A stretch of 64,000 bases of DNA, from positions 1,613,767,859 to 1,613,831,858 of the forward strand of contig NC_056725.1 in the NCBI RefSeq assembly GCF_019279795.1. The letters run 5' to 3'. Numbering within the stretch: the first letter of the stretch is position 1; each line of letters begins with the position of its first letter. This stretch comes from Protopterus annectens (taxonomy: Eukaryota; Chordata; Ceratodontiformes; Protopteridae). Made by a program: the position numbers and the translations under genes. Of the stretch, positions 34,346 to 46,638 are shown piece after piece. The notes beneath the pieces are model-generated. The model did no database searches, had not been told where the DNA came from, and saw nothing but the letters and a program-made list of their open reading frames with translations.

Positions 34346-36699
34346 ATGTATGTGTAGGTATAATATCAGTGGAGCACAGATGACCAGAGGTGACCAAGGT
34401 AGCAGGATAGATTGTAGCATCTGTACAATATGCAGGTATGTGTGTGTTAGGTTGGTGTGTGTTACATATTGTGTGAGAGTGGTCAGTATGTATGCATGTT
34501 GAGGTTTGACCTGGTGGCCATTCCGCACTACTGCCAATGACAGGGCCAAGTCCTCAAAACTGCAGTGCCAAAGACAATTCCCCCCAGTATAACACATGCT
34601 AGCAGTAAGCCATTGTAAGTGTATGGTGGTAATATGTGTCACCATCTGAAAGATGGACATGGTATGACTGTTGGGCTACATATACAAGAAGTACACAGGG
34701 AAAAGTACCCCAGGCATACAGTATATAATGTGTAACTGTGAAATGGACACACCCTTGGAATTGTACATACAGCTATGCATCACATTATCTAGGCTTGTAG
34801 TAGGGAATACTGATGTCATCTGGCAGAACACTTGCAGATCACAAAGGTGATAGGACTGATGTATTGGGAAACAGCTGATGTCCCTGCACAAGACAGCATA
34901 ACTGAAATGCCCCATGCATATCTTTGAGTCAGATGCAAGTAGTGTCCATAGCACACATGAACCCAGCTCACCCAAACACCACCCACAGGTACCTCTCTGG
35001 TTTTATCCCTGCTGTTGGGAATGGGTACAATATGACCCCCACCTGTGTATGACAGCAAAAAAATGCAGCATGCAGTGCAGGTGTCCCATGCAGGTGTGCC
35101 CCTAGCAGTAAGTAGCACCCTGCCAGCATCTGCACCACCTGATCAATACTTTTAGAAAGAATTGGCATGAACACCTAGCACACCTACCGTGTCACCGCAG
35201 GGGAATATACTGTATGGCAGTCTGGGACTGTAGGACTGACAGAATGCAACAGCCTGCTACAGCTGGCCTGCATCACCACCAAATGGCCTACAGGCCTCTG
35301 TGAAAGGCCCATGTCTCACCTGTACTGCCAATGCATGTTATGTTATGAATAGCCAGATAAGAGCATAACACACTCCACATAAGCTATATGCAAGGCCATG
35401 TGGACAAACCATAGTAACATGTCCACCATGTCCCACTGCATGAACTGTGGACCAACACCAAAACGCAGTTGTGATGAGGTGATAACTATAGGGAAATTAT
35501 CAGGGAATGTATGCATAATGTATGGAAGAGGATAGAATAATAGAGGGGAGGTGAGAGCATGGGCAGCATTGAATGTGCAAGGTCCGACACATTGCTATGC
35601 TCACATACTATCCCTGGCTGCAAATACAATAATGGGTGGCTACAAACCCGCCTGTACACCACAATAGGGGTAATGTCCTGATTTATGACCCCTGCCTCCG
35701 GGTAACCTATGTGAATCTGTGCAGCTGTGAGGTATTGCCACAGCAGGATAAGGCCATACTGTCATGTCAATGGATATACAAGTATGGGATCCTCTGCCAG
35801 CACTGTACCAAGGTGCTGAACTGGATACACAGACCCAACAGCAAATGTCTGCGGCACCCCCTCCAGAATGGCATAACTTTCCTTGAATATGTAGGCATTT
35901 GACCCCAATACTGGACACAGCTGCATTCCCCCTGTGTTCCCCAGGACTTCACTGTGAGCAAAAATGTCCACCTGACAGTACTTGAGGATATAAAACATCA
36001 CAGTGTATAACAGTACACATGTCTGAATATCTCTGCTAACACCAGTATCATGTAGCAGAAGCAGCACAGACACAATCAACTACAGTACACACTATCCTTT
36101 GCACAGTTTGACCCCATATTGCCAGCTGATCTACAGATATCCTGCAGAAACAGTCTGCTACCTGTAGGTGTAGAACACAAAGGTCTGCACTGGAGTACAA
36201 ACTACCTGGAATGGATCTGCACATTCAGTACTGAAGGGCATACTGGGCATGTTCACACACTTAGAGAAATGAAGCCCATGTCCGCCAACAACAGTGGACC
36301 ATACATATCTGACAGTTGCAGATGTTAGTGCATACAATCCTCAGTATGCACCAATCATGCTTTGCACACACATTGGATAGGAATACACACATATATCCAA
36401 AGACAACACACTATAATATGCCAAAAGTACACATACATAGATGTGTGGAAGAGGGTGACAGCGACAAAGAGCCTTCCATCATGAGGTCTGTCCCACCAAG
36501 CACACAGCCAAATGGCTACAACCACATGATGTGTAAATGTCACTCACTGTAGAAATTAGCCACTGGTATACCTCAGCATTACAGACTCTGTGGTGCAAGT
36601 GCTAGCTGTGCAGCATGACTATGCAAGGCACGTACCTGCAGAATATAAACCTGCATGTGCCTGAATGTTGTGGCTACCTCTAGATGAATGTGTTATGGC
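34346..36699. other. Body of large element B, non-coding
   Basis: CATG/TGTG-rich texture, no gene recognised. Frames such as 34676-34975 (-) and 35636-35902 (+) show no conserved motif. Confidence 0.45.
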
Positions 36700-37101
36700 C
36701 CATGTGCACACACTGCCCTCGCCATAGCCCTACTATGACAAGCCTGCTGTCATTCACTTTGAAATACACCTTTGGAAAAGAAGTAGCCCAGTAGTCTCTG
36801 TGGCACATCCTATAACTGTGTAATGCTGTAGTGTGATAAACTAGTTAGGTAGGAGTTTGAATCCCAGACATGGCAACTGTGTGTGTGTTTGTGTGTCTAT
36901 GTCTGTGTAGGGAGCAATGCTTTTTAGGTTAGTCACAGTCACTACAATTCAAATGCCCTACTTTGACAAGGCTGGTGAGGTCATTCACTTTGAAATACAC
37001 CTTTGGGAAAAGAGTAGCCCAGGAATCTCCATGGAACGTCCTATAACTGCATAATGCTGTAGTGTAAAACAAGTTAGGTAGGAGTTCTAATGCCAGACAT
37101 G

Positions 37102-37160
<59 letters not shown>

Positions 37161-37842
37161 TTTGTCTTTGTCTGTGTAGGGAGCAATGCTTTGTAGGCTA
37201 GTTACACTCACTACAGTTCAAATGCCCATCTTTGGCAAGGCTGCTGATGTCATTCACTGTGAAATACACATGTGGGACAGGAGTAGCCCAATAATATCCA
37301 TGGCGCATCTTATAACTGGATAATGCTGTAGTGTGATAAACTAGTTAGGTAGGAGTTCTAATCCCAGATATGGCAACTGTGTGGGGGTGTGTGAGTTTGT
37401 GTGTCTCTGTGTAGGGAACAATGCTTTTTAGGCTAGTCGCACTCACTACAAATCAAATGTCCTTCTTTGGCAAGGCTGCTGATGTCATTCACTTTGAAAT
37501 ACACCTTTGGGACAGGAGTAACCCAATAATCTCTGTGGAGTGACCTATAACTGCGTAATGCTCTAGTGTGATAAATTAGTTAGGTAGGAGTTCTAATCCC
37601 AGACATGGCAACTGTGTGTGTGTTTGTGTGTGTTTCTGTCTGTGAAGAGAGCAATGCTTTTTAGGCTAGTCACACTCACTACAATTCAAATGCCCTATTT
37701 TGAAAAGGCTGCTGATGTCATTCACTTTTAAATGCACCTTTGGAAGAGGAGTAGCCTAGTAATCTCCGTGGAGCATCCTAAAACTGCATAATGCTATAGT
37801 GTGATAAACTAGTTAGCTAGGAGTTCTAATCTCAGACATGGC

Positions 37843-37939
<97 letters not shown>

Positions 37940-38179
37940 TGCGCGCGCGCGCATGTGTCTCTGTTTGTGTAGGGTGCAATGCCTTTTTAGGCTAGTCACA
38001 CTCACTACAAATCAAATGCCCTACTTTGGCAAGCCTGCTGACGTCATTCACTTTGAAATACACCTTTGGGAGAGGAGCAGCCCAGTAATCTCTGTGGCAC
38101 ATCCTATAACTGCGTAATGCTATAGTGTGATAAACTAGTTAGGTAGGAGTTTTAATCCCAGATATGGCAACTTTGTGTG

Positions 38180-38259
<80 letters not shown>

Positions 38260-39412
38260 TGTCTGTCTGTCTGTCTGTGTAGGGAGCAATGCTTTTTAGG
38301 CTAGTCACACTCACTACAAATTAAATGCCCTACTCTGGCAAGGCTACTGATTTCATTGACTTTGAAATACACCTTTGGGACAGGAGTAGCTCAATAATCT
38401 CTGTGGCATGTCCTATAACTGTGCAATGCTGTAGTGTGATAAATTAGGTAGGAGTTCTAATCCCAGAAATGGCAACTGTGTGAGTGTTTGTGTATGTGTG
38501 TCTCTGTTTGTGTAGGGAGCAATGCATTTTAGGCTAGTCACACTCACTACAATTCAAGTGCCCTACTTTGGCAAGGCTGCTGATGTCATTCACTTTGAAA
38601 TATACCTTTGGGAAAGGAATAGCTCAGTAATTTCTGTGGTGCATCCTATAACAGTGTAATGCTGTAGTGTTATATAGCACTTTGGTAGGAGTACTATTCC
38701 CACACATGGCAAGTGTGGATATTTGTGTGTATGATTTTTTTGTCTGTGTAGAGAGCAATGCTTTTTAGGCTAGTCACACTCACTACAATTCAAATGCCCT
38801 ACTTTGGCAAGCCTGCTGATGTCATTCAGTGTGAAATACACCTTTGGGAAAGGAGTAGCCCAGTAATCTTCATGGTGCATCATATAACAGTGTAATGCTG
38901 TAGTGTGATATAGTAATTTGGTAGGGGTTCTAGTCCCACACTTGGCAAGTGTGTATGTTTGTGTGTGTGATTCTTTGTCTGTGCATGGAGCAATGCTTTT
39001 TAGGCTAGTTACACTCACTACAATGCAGATGCCCTATTTTGTCAAGCCTGCTGATGTCATTCAGTGTGAAATACACCTTTCGGAAAGGAGTAGCCCAGTA
39101 ATCTCCATGGTGAGTCCTATAACAGCGTAATGCTGTAGTGTGATATAGTACTTTGGTAGGGGTTCTATTCCCACACATGCCAAGTGTGAATGTTTCTTTG
39201 TGTAGGGTGCAATGCTTTTGATGCCATTCACATTCACTACAACCTCAACTGACCTTCTTTGGCAAGCCTGCTGATGTCATTCCCAGTGAAATACACCTTT
39301 GGGGAGGAAGTACTCCAGTATTCTTCGTGGTGCATTCTATAACTGCATAATGCTGTAGCGTAATAAACTAGTTAGGTAGGAGTTCTAATCTCAGACATGG
39401 CAAGTGTGTGTG
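36700..39412. repeat. Tandem array, ~230-300-bp unit, eleven copies, with tRNA-like box B
   Basis: Each unit reads TTTGGCAAGGCTGCTGATGT, CATTCACTTTGAAATACACC, TTTGGGAAAGGAGTAGCCCA, ATCCTATAACTGCGTAATGC, TAGTGTGATAAACTAGTTAG, GTAGGAGTTCTAATCCCAGA, CATGGCAA, a GT tract of variable length, TGTGTAGGGAGCAATGC, and TTTTTAGGCTAGTCACACTC. The box-B-like word sits near 36850, 37084, 37354, 37590, 37823, 38150, 38455, 38691, 38928, 39160 and 39381. Copy length differs mostly by the GT tract (longest at 37848-37932 and 38184-38258). Degenerate single copies appear near 40450-40640 and 40780-40880. Related to the array at 13.4-14.4 kb. Confidence 0.92.
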
Positions 39413-40925
39413 TGTGTGTGTGTCTGTGTTCGTCATTCATTTCCTGTGTGGAGATGGCTGTGAGTGCATAACAACTGGACTCATTGTGGAGCGGGTTTTG
39501 CATATTTCTTATATGGTGGCCCTATATGTCACAATGTCCCCCTTACAAGGATAACAGATGGGAAATAGCTGAGAAGCTGTGGTGCCAATCCATACCCTTA
39601 CATGTGACATCAAGGCCTGGCAATCAAAGTTAGCAACCCTTGTATTACCCAGGGAACAGTCTCAACCCATGTCTCATACACAAACACACTTGCCTAGGCA
39701 ACAACCGCTATGTTGGTAGTACCCTGCATATTGCCCACAGAGAGTAACTGTGGTGTGATTGCAGTGGACTACAGAGGGCATGGCACCCTGTTCATCAGTA
39801 CAATTGGCATGTACATGCAGACAGTGTGCCTTCACTATGTTCCCCACTGGATGCCTGCAACACCTGTGGTGCCATCAAATGTGACCCACAAAGGACATAC
39901 CATGCCTTAAACACATGCCCTGTATGGCCAGATGCCACTGACACCAGGGAATACCTGTATCATGCTATCAATGTAGGTGCAGGGTCAATCTGCTGTTCAT
40001 TACCAATTCCCACCATATGAGGCCAGGACTGGCATATCTGATGATAACAATCTGTGTACACAACATGGGCCAGACACCCCAGGAACAGTTCCACATGTCA
40101 CTGTACATGCATGTGGGATGTGTGCACATCCCAGACAGCATCCATGTCATGGACTAATGAACACATACATGGCAAGCATTGCACAGCAGTGGCCACACAC
40201 AATAGTTACCCAGGTGACTGGATGGTGGATACAATACTCTCCTGTGTGGGCCAATCCAGACACTACACCCCTTAACCACACTGCAGACTATTGTCATGTG
40301 GCCTGATGCCAAGGTATACCCCTCACCTAGCATTGCATAGTTTTCTGGCACAGACAACCACTACACACCTGTGAAGCAATGCACGCATGCATATCAGTAC
40401 TGGCACCCTGTGTCTGTGCATGTGGTGTATGATGCTTTTGACCACATTCACACTCACTAAAACTCCCATTGGCATACTGAAGGATGCTGTCTGATCTCAG
40501 ACACATTCACATACCCTTTGCCCATATAACCTCCGGGTAACCCCTGTGGTGCATGTGAACTTGCACATTACTGTATTGTGACAAACTAACTAGTTAGGAA
40601 GGATATTCCTGACCCTGAGAAGTGTGTCAATGTGTGAGAGTCCCTGAGGGTGTGTGGCTGTGACGACACTGACACCTGTTCATGTGAACAGGCAAATGTA
40701 CTACACCTACCATATCGCTAACATATCACTGTTGCAGTTGTCACTCACCATCACATATACATTTGGACAACTCCTCAACATGTAAGCTATGTGGCGCATG
40801 CAATAACTGCATAGACATGTGATAGTAATACATAGTCAGTCAGGGGTTTGAAACCCTGTACTGGTAGGTGTGTGACACAAACAAGCTTAGGTTTTACTCT
40901 CCCATCCCCTCCCTGACTTACTTTG
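39413..40925. other. Body of large element B, non-coding, with decayed array units
   Basis: No gene seen. Units resembling the preceding array occur near 40450-40640 (CACATTCACACTCACTA, TGACAAACTAACTAGTTAGG) and 40780-40880 (GGGGTTTGAAACCCTG). Confidence 0.45.
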
Positions 40926-41250
40926 TCTCTGTCTCTCTCTCACTCCCTCTCTAGTGGATGTGGAGAACTACACCTGCTTTGCTTAGGTAGCAGCTTGTGT
41001 TTTGTAAGTAATGCTCATGATCGGCTGATGGCCTCTGCACGAATTGCAGCCCTCCTCTAGCTGATTGCATGTGGAACAGCTGTGGGAACATTCCCATAGC
41101 CAGTTGCATGGAAACACACTCCAATATCTAAGAACATCATGTTGGTGTTGGGCCTTTTCATTCTCTGTGAGCAGGACCTAGATCTGGTGTTTGGCAAACA
41201 GCATCACAGATAGATTTGCGATTTACCTCTAACAACATACACTGTGGAAA
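40926..41250. repeat. Shared block X, copy in element B
   Basis: Aligns in the same orientation with 55293-55565. Shared words include TGATGGCCTCTGCAC, the CCTCCTCTAGCTGATTGCAT versus CCTCCACTTGCTACCTGCAT region, CATGG-AAC-CACT, ACATCATGT and CCTTTT. Both copies are preceded by a CT- or ATCT-type microsatellite. Function unknown; it is the best anchor linking the two large elements beyond the genes. Confidence 0.7.
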
Positions 41251-42879
41251 GAGGCCAACACACATGAGGGGGATGTGCCTGACATGACTACAGAATGTAA
41301 GTGTTGCTATTCTGCATTTGGAGTAATGTTGGTTTAACAGGGTGTGTGTGGATATGGCTGGTCTACATGTTTTAATACCTGTCATGACAGTGCTATGTTT
41401 TTGAGGAAACCCCCATCTGTAGGGTCATCTGCAAACTGTGCAGTGTGTGGTGCCTTTTGTTTCTTGTGTTACTCAAAGAACACGTATCTGAAAACTGCAG
41501 AAGCATAATGTGAGGATTGCAGTCAGTACATGGTGACAGCCATGAGAGTTACTCACTTCATATCCCTTATAGGGCATATGTCACAACAAACTCTGTTACA
41601 ACAGTAAATGTATGAGGTTATCACAGCAACATGTCAATATTGGCCCTGTGTTTGTGCCTCTAGCCACAACTCTCTTAAGCTTTGTACATATGTCATGCAG
41701 TAAGAGGTGCATATGTTCTGTACACCATTATTTATTGACATCCTATCTGATAACAAAGCCAGTGAGATAGACTGCAACACATTATGTAAGGTAGGGGTTA
41801 TATTTGAGGACATAACCTGGGCATTATGTGGTTATGTGTACAGTACTGAGGTCTGTGTACTTATGGTGATTGTAAACACTGTGTGTATTGTGAATATGTA
41901 TCTTGGCCTGTATACAGACTGTGGTAGAAGTCATTGTTCTTGGTCCTGTTCTATCTGATGTTGCATGCTGCTCCAGTGTATGGTACCCTATCAGCTTACA
42001 TGTTTGTTGGGTCAAAATCACACATGTCCCATACCACAGACAGGCATTGGACCACACTGTGTAGTGGCCCAGTATATGTAGGGCTAGAGTGTGAGTGGCA
42101 CATATGAGGATGGTGTTGATCATACAGTCCAAATACTGTAATATTAAGCTAGCTTACCATATGTGGCTGTGTTCACATTGGTTGTAGGTATGCACTTTCA
42201 CACAGGTGTCTATTACTCTGTGCTCTGACATGCCTGTAGAGCCTGCTATATTTGTAGGTACATGTGTATTCTCCCATAAGAAATGTAGGCCAGTGTTGTG
42301 GCAGTCTGTCTGTAGTTTGCACAGTACTTTGATACATGACTAGCAGCTTATTGTACTTACCCAGTGTGATGTTATGTCCAGATATTTGCCAGACGTACTG
42401 CTGCTGGGACACCATAACTGTCATGTATTTTTGACAAAGCAGTGGGATGCTGTACAGATGTATGTCACTAACTACTGGGAAGTATGTGGCCATGTGACCT
42501 GTGCACCAGCAGTTATTATGTTTCAGGACAGACAGTAGTGTGTGAATGCATAACCTATGTGGGCATATGTATCCCAGTATTTACATAATATACCCATCTA
42601 CATGGCTGTTAACATCCACATTGTTAGGCTTGGTCCACATGCCTTGCACTAAGGGGTTCTGTGTATACCTCTGGACTGACCAGAGTGTGTCAGACTGTCC
42701 ACATTTATTAGCCATATCTCTGCTGTAGTCCACAGGATCATTACTTTGCTAGCAGTGGTACTGTACTATGATGTCCTTAGGATGTCTGTCATTAGCCAAT
42801 GGTGCACATGTTAAAAGCAGATGTGACCTCCCACACACAACATGCCTGTTAAGACAACCCCTATTACAGTAACAACCAT
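41251..42879. other. Body of large element B, non-coding
   Basis: CATG/TGTG-rich, no gene recognised. Frames at 41707-41958, 41824-42132 and 42173-42493 have no conserved motif. Confidence 0.4.
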
Positions 42880-43232
<353 letters not shown>

Positions 43233-45391
43233 AACACTCAAATATTGCAGAATAGGATGGTGGTTTGTAGGATGACATTGGTGATCAAGAAGAGGAGGAT
43301 GAGTGTGAGGGCAGCACCAAAGTTCAAATGGTGGAAATTAAAAAAGGGTAATTGTGAGGTGATGTTCAGTGAAGAGTTCAGGCAGGCACTGGGTGGCAGT
43401 GAAGAGTTACTGAATAGCTGGGTAACTACAGCAAAGCTAGTAAGAGACATGGCTAGAAGGGTGCTTGGTGTGACATCTGGAAAGAGGAAGGAGGACAAGG
43501 AGACCTGGTGGTGGAATGAAGAAGTACAGGAGAGTATACAGAGAAAGAGGTTGGGGAAGAAGAACAAGAAGTGGGATTGTCAAAGAGATGAAGAAAGTAG
43601 ACAAAAGTATAAGGAGATGAGGTGCATGGCAAAGAGAGAGGTAGCGAAGGCTAAGGATAAGGCATATGAAGAGTTGTACAAAAGGATGGACACTAAGGAG
43701 GGAGAAAAGGACCTGTACCGATTGGCTAGACAGAGGGACTGAGCTAGTAAAGGTGTGCGGCAGGTAAGGGTGATTGATAAAGGATAATGAGGGAAACATA
43801 CTCACAAGCGAGGAGAGTGTGTTGAGCAGATGGAAAGAGTACTTTGAGGGGTTGATGAGTGAAGAGAATGAGAGGGAGAGAAGGTTGGATGATGTACGGA
43901 TAGTGGATTATGAAGTGCAGTGGATTAGCAAGGAGGAAGTAAGGATAGCTATGAAGAGGATGAAGAACGGAAAGGCTGTTGGTCCAGATGACATACCTGT
44001 GGAAGCATGGAGGTGTTTAGGTGAAATGGCAGTGGAGTTTTTAACTAGATTGTTTAATGAAATCTTGGAAAGTGAGAGGATACCTGAGGAATGGAGAAAA
44101 AGTCTTTTGGTACCGATTTTTAAGAATAAGGGTGATGTGCAGAGCTGTAGTAACTACAGAGGGATTAAGCTGATCAGTCACAGCATGAAGTTATAGGAAA
44201 GAGTAGTGGAAGTTAGGTTAAGAAGGGAGGTGATGATTAGTGATCAGCAGTATGGTTTCATGCCAGGAAAGAGCACTACAGATGCGATGTTTGTTCTGAG
44301 AGTGTTGATGGAGAAGTACAGAGAAGGTCAGAAGGAGTTGCATTGTGTCTTTGTGGATTTAGAGAAAGCATATGACAGGGTGCCTAGAGAGGAGTTGTGG
44401 TATTGTATGAGGAAGTCGGGAGTGTCAGAGAAGTATGTAAGAGTGGTACAGGATATGTACGAGGGTAGTGTGAAAGCGGTGAGGTCTGTGGTGGGAGTGA
44501 TGGATGCATTTAAGGTGGAGGTGGGATTACATCAAGGATCAGCTCTGAGCCCTTTCTTATTTGCAATGGTGATGGACAGGTTGACAGACGAGAACAGACA
44601 GGAGTCCCCATGGACTATGATGTTTGCAGATGACATTGTGATCTGTAGTGAGAGTAGGGAACAGGTGGAGGAGACCCGGGAGAGGTGGCAATATGCTCTA
44701 GAGAGAAGAGGAATGAAGGTCAGTAGGACTAAGACAGAATATATGTGTGTGAATGAGAGGGAGGACAGAGGAATGGTGAGGATGCATGGAGTAGAGGTGG
44801 TGAAGGTGAATGAGTTTAAGTACTTGGGATCAACAGCTCAGAGTAATGGTGAGTGTGGAAGAGAGTACAGGCAAGATGGAGTGGGTGGAGAAGAGTGTCA
44901 GGAGTGATTTGTGACAGACGAGTACCAGTAAGAATGAAAGGGAAGGTTTACAAGAGGGTAGTGAGACCAGCTATGTTATACAGGTTGGAGACAGTGGCAT
45001 TGACAAAAAGGCAGGAGTCAGAGCTTGACATGGCAGAGTTGAAGATGTTAAGATGTGCACTGTGTGTGAGAGGATGGACAGGATTAGGAATAAGTATATT
45101 AGAGGGTCAGCCCAGGTTGGAAGGTTTGGAGTCAAAGCCAGAGAGGCAAGATTACAATGGTTTGGACATGTGCTGTGTAGGGATGCAAAGTATATTGGGA
45201 AAAAGATGCTAAGGATGAAGCTGCCAGGTAACAGGAAAAGAGGAAGGCCTAAGATAAGGTTTATGGATGTGGTGAGAGAGGACATGCAGGTGGTTGGTGT
45301 GACAGAGCAAGATGCAGAGGACAGGAAAAAATGGAAACAGTTGATCTGCTGTGGCGACCCCTAACGGGAGTAGCCGAAAGAAGAAGAAGAT
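43233..45391 (+). pseudogene. RTE/Expander-type LINE, longer copy, frameshifted
   Basis: Begins next to the TA tract with [19 protein letters not shown], which corresponds to the very end of the endonuclease domain (the SDHR region). Almost all of the endonuclease is therefore missing. It continues with [19 protein letters not shown] and [12 protein letters not shown] at 43740; a frameshift near 43780; ILTSEESVLSRWKEYFEGL; GKAVGPDDIPVEAWRCLGE; LLVPIFKNKGDVQSCSNYRG; a TAG at 44194; QQYGFMPGKSTTDAMFVLR; FVDLEKAYDRVPREELWYCM; and catalytic FADD near 44625. A 14-bp deletion near 44862 (relative to the 25.2-kb copy) shifts the frame. Another small shift is near 45065. It ends in QLICCGDP and GGCGACCCCTAACGGGAG. 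Very similar to the 25.2-kb copy over their overlap, so both are fairly young. Confidence 0.93.
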
Positions 45392-45609
45392 AAACAGTCA
45401 ATTATATACATATACACAGCAATATATGTCTACATATATGCAAATCTAGATACATATGAGCATATACTTATGGATATCTACATGTATATTGACAGTAATA
45501 GGTATATCAGAATAGATATGTATGCACATATAGTTATAGATATCTGCATATATATCTACATAAAAAGGCATATCTGTACACATAGGATGTGCATACATAC
45601 ATTGCTATG

Positions 45610-45666
<57 letters not shown>

Positions 45667-45762
45667 ATATACAAATAGATCTACACATGGCTATATATAT
45701 GATGCACTATACAGATGTGTGTACAGACATATGTATGAATATACATATAGACATATATCAAC

Positions 45763-45818
<56 letters not shown>

Positions 45819-45830
45819 ATATTCCTGTCA
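45392..45830. repeat. TA/GT-rich tracts on the other side of the RTE insertion
   Basis: TACATATA-type words, (TA)n at 45616-45641, (GT)n at 45642-45665 and (TA)n at 45769-45816. Together with 42880-43232 this shows the RTE lies inside a TA-rich microsatellite region. Confidence 0.9.
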
Positions 45831-46044
45831 TGTGTAAACATCACAGTTGTGTATACCTTCCCAGATGTATCTCACCATATGTATCTGGTATGTGTACATT
45901 ATGATAAAAGAACATGTGTGATGCAACAGTGGGTGGTGAGAACTGGTTACCAGGTCTTATTAATAACAAGTACTACACATTTTTGGATGTAGATCTATTT
46001 GTATACACACACACACATGCTTAGCAGGTATCACCATTGCTCTA

Positions 46045-46310
46045 ATATAACAGCTAAGCTGATTTGCGCAATGGTAAGTGAAGCCTAAACTGTATAAGCA
46101 CCTGTATGTTTACCTGTAGCTTAGCACAACGTAGCTTCACGCAAACCCATGCAAACACGCTTAAAGCTGCTCAAAACTGACGTAACCACTCTGTATCCAA
46201 CAGCCCTTGTTCTGCCCAGCAACAAAATGAACAGCTCTTGCAGGTCTTGAACCCAGGACCCTGTAAATATAGTCACAACACTTAACCACTACACCATGAC
46301 CATTGCGAAG
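46045..46310 (-). mobile_element. tRNA-derived SINE (family T, copy 1)
   Basis: On the minus strand, A-box TGGTGTAGTGG (46286-46296) and B-box GGTTCAAGACC (46243-46253) are 43 bases apart, typical of a pol III promoter. The body contains CTGCAAGAGCTGTTCATTTT, GCTGGGCAGAACAAGGGC and TGTTGGATACAGAGTG, shared with the copies at 57841 and 61676. It then has TTAAGC/GCTTA-rich sequence. Confidence 0.85.
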
Positions 46311-46390
46311 ACAGCTGTTGTTTTTCCAATATATCTGTCACTGCACTTATTGATTAGTATTGAACAATTGCCTTTACTTCCACAAATGTG

Positions 46391-46622
46391 CAGTTGTTGT
46401 TGTTGTGTCTTTTGGCTTTTCCCAGTTAGGGGTCGCCACATCTGAACTGCTAATGATTGGCAGTAGATTTTTACATGCCGAGTTGCCAGCTCTGACGCAC
46501 AACCTTCAATGAAGGTACGCCCATTCATGCATGTCTCCACACAGAAGACGCTCTAGCTGAGAATTGAACAGGACAACATCTTACTGTAAGGCGACAACGC
46601 TACCGCAGCACCACCACAGCAG
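46391..46622 (-). mobile_element. tRNA-derived SINE with RTE-like tail (family S, copy 2), perfect 16-bp target duplication
   Basis: On the minus strand: A-box-like TGGTGCTGCGG (46603-46613), B-box-like TGTTCAATTC (46561-46570), the same body as at 7625-7858, and GTGGCGACCCCTAACTGGG, then (ACA)n. TACTTCCACAAATGTG occurs at 46375-46390 and again at 46623-46638, an exact target-site duplication. The SINE and its target are therefore fully delimited. The end matches the RTE 3' terminus (GTGGCGACCCCTAACGGGAG). Confidence 0.92.
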
Positions 46623-46638
46623 TACTTCCACAAATGTG

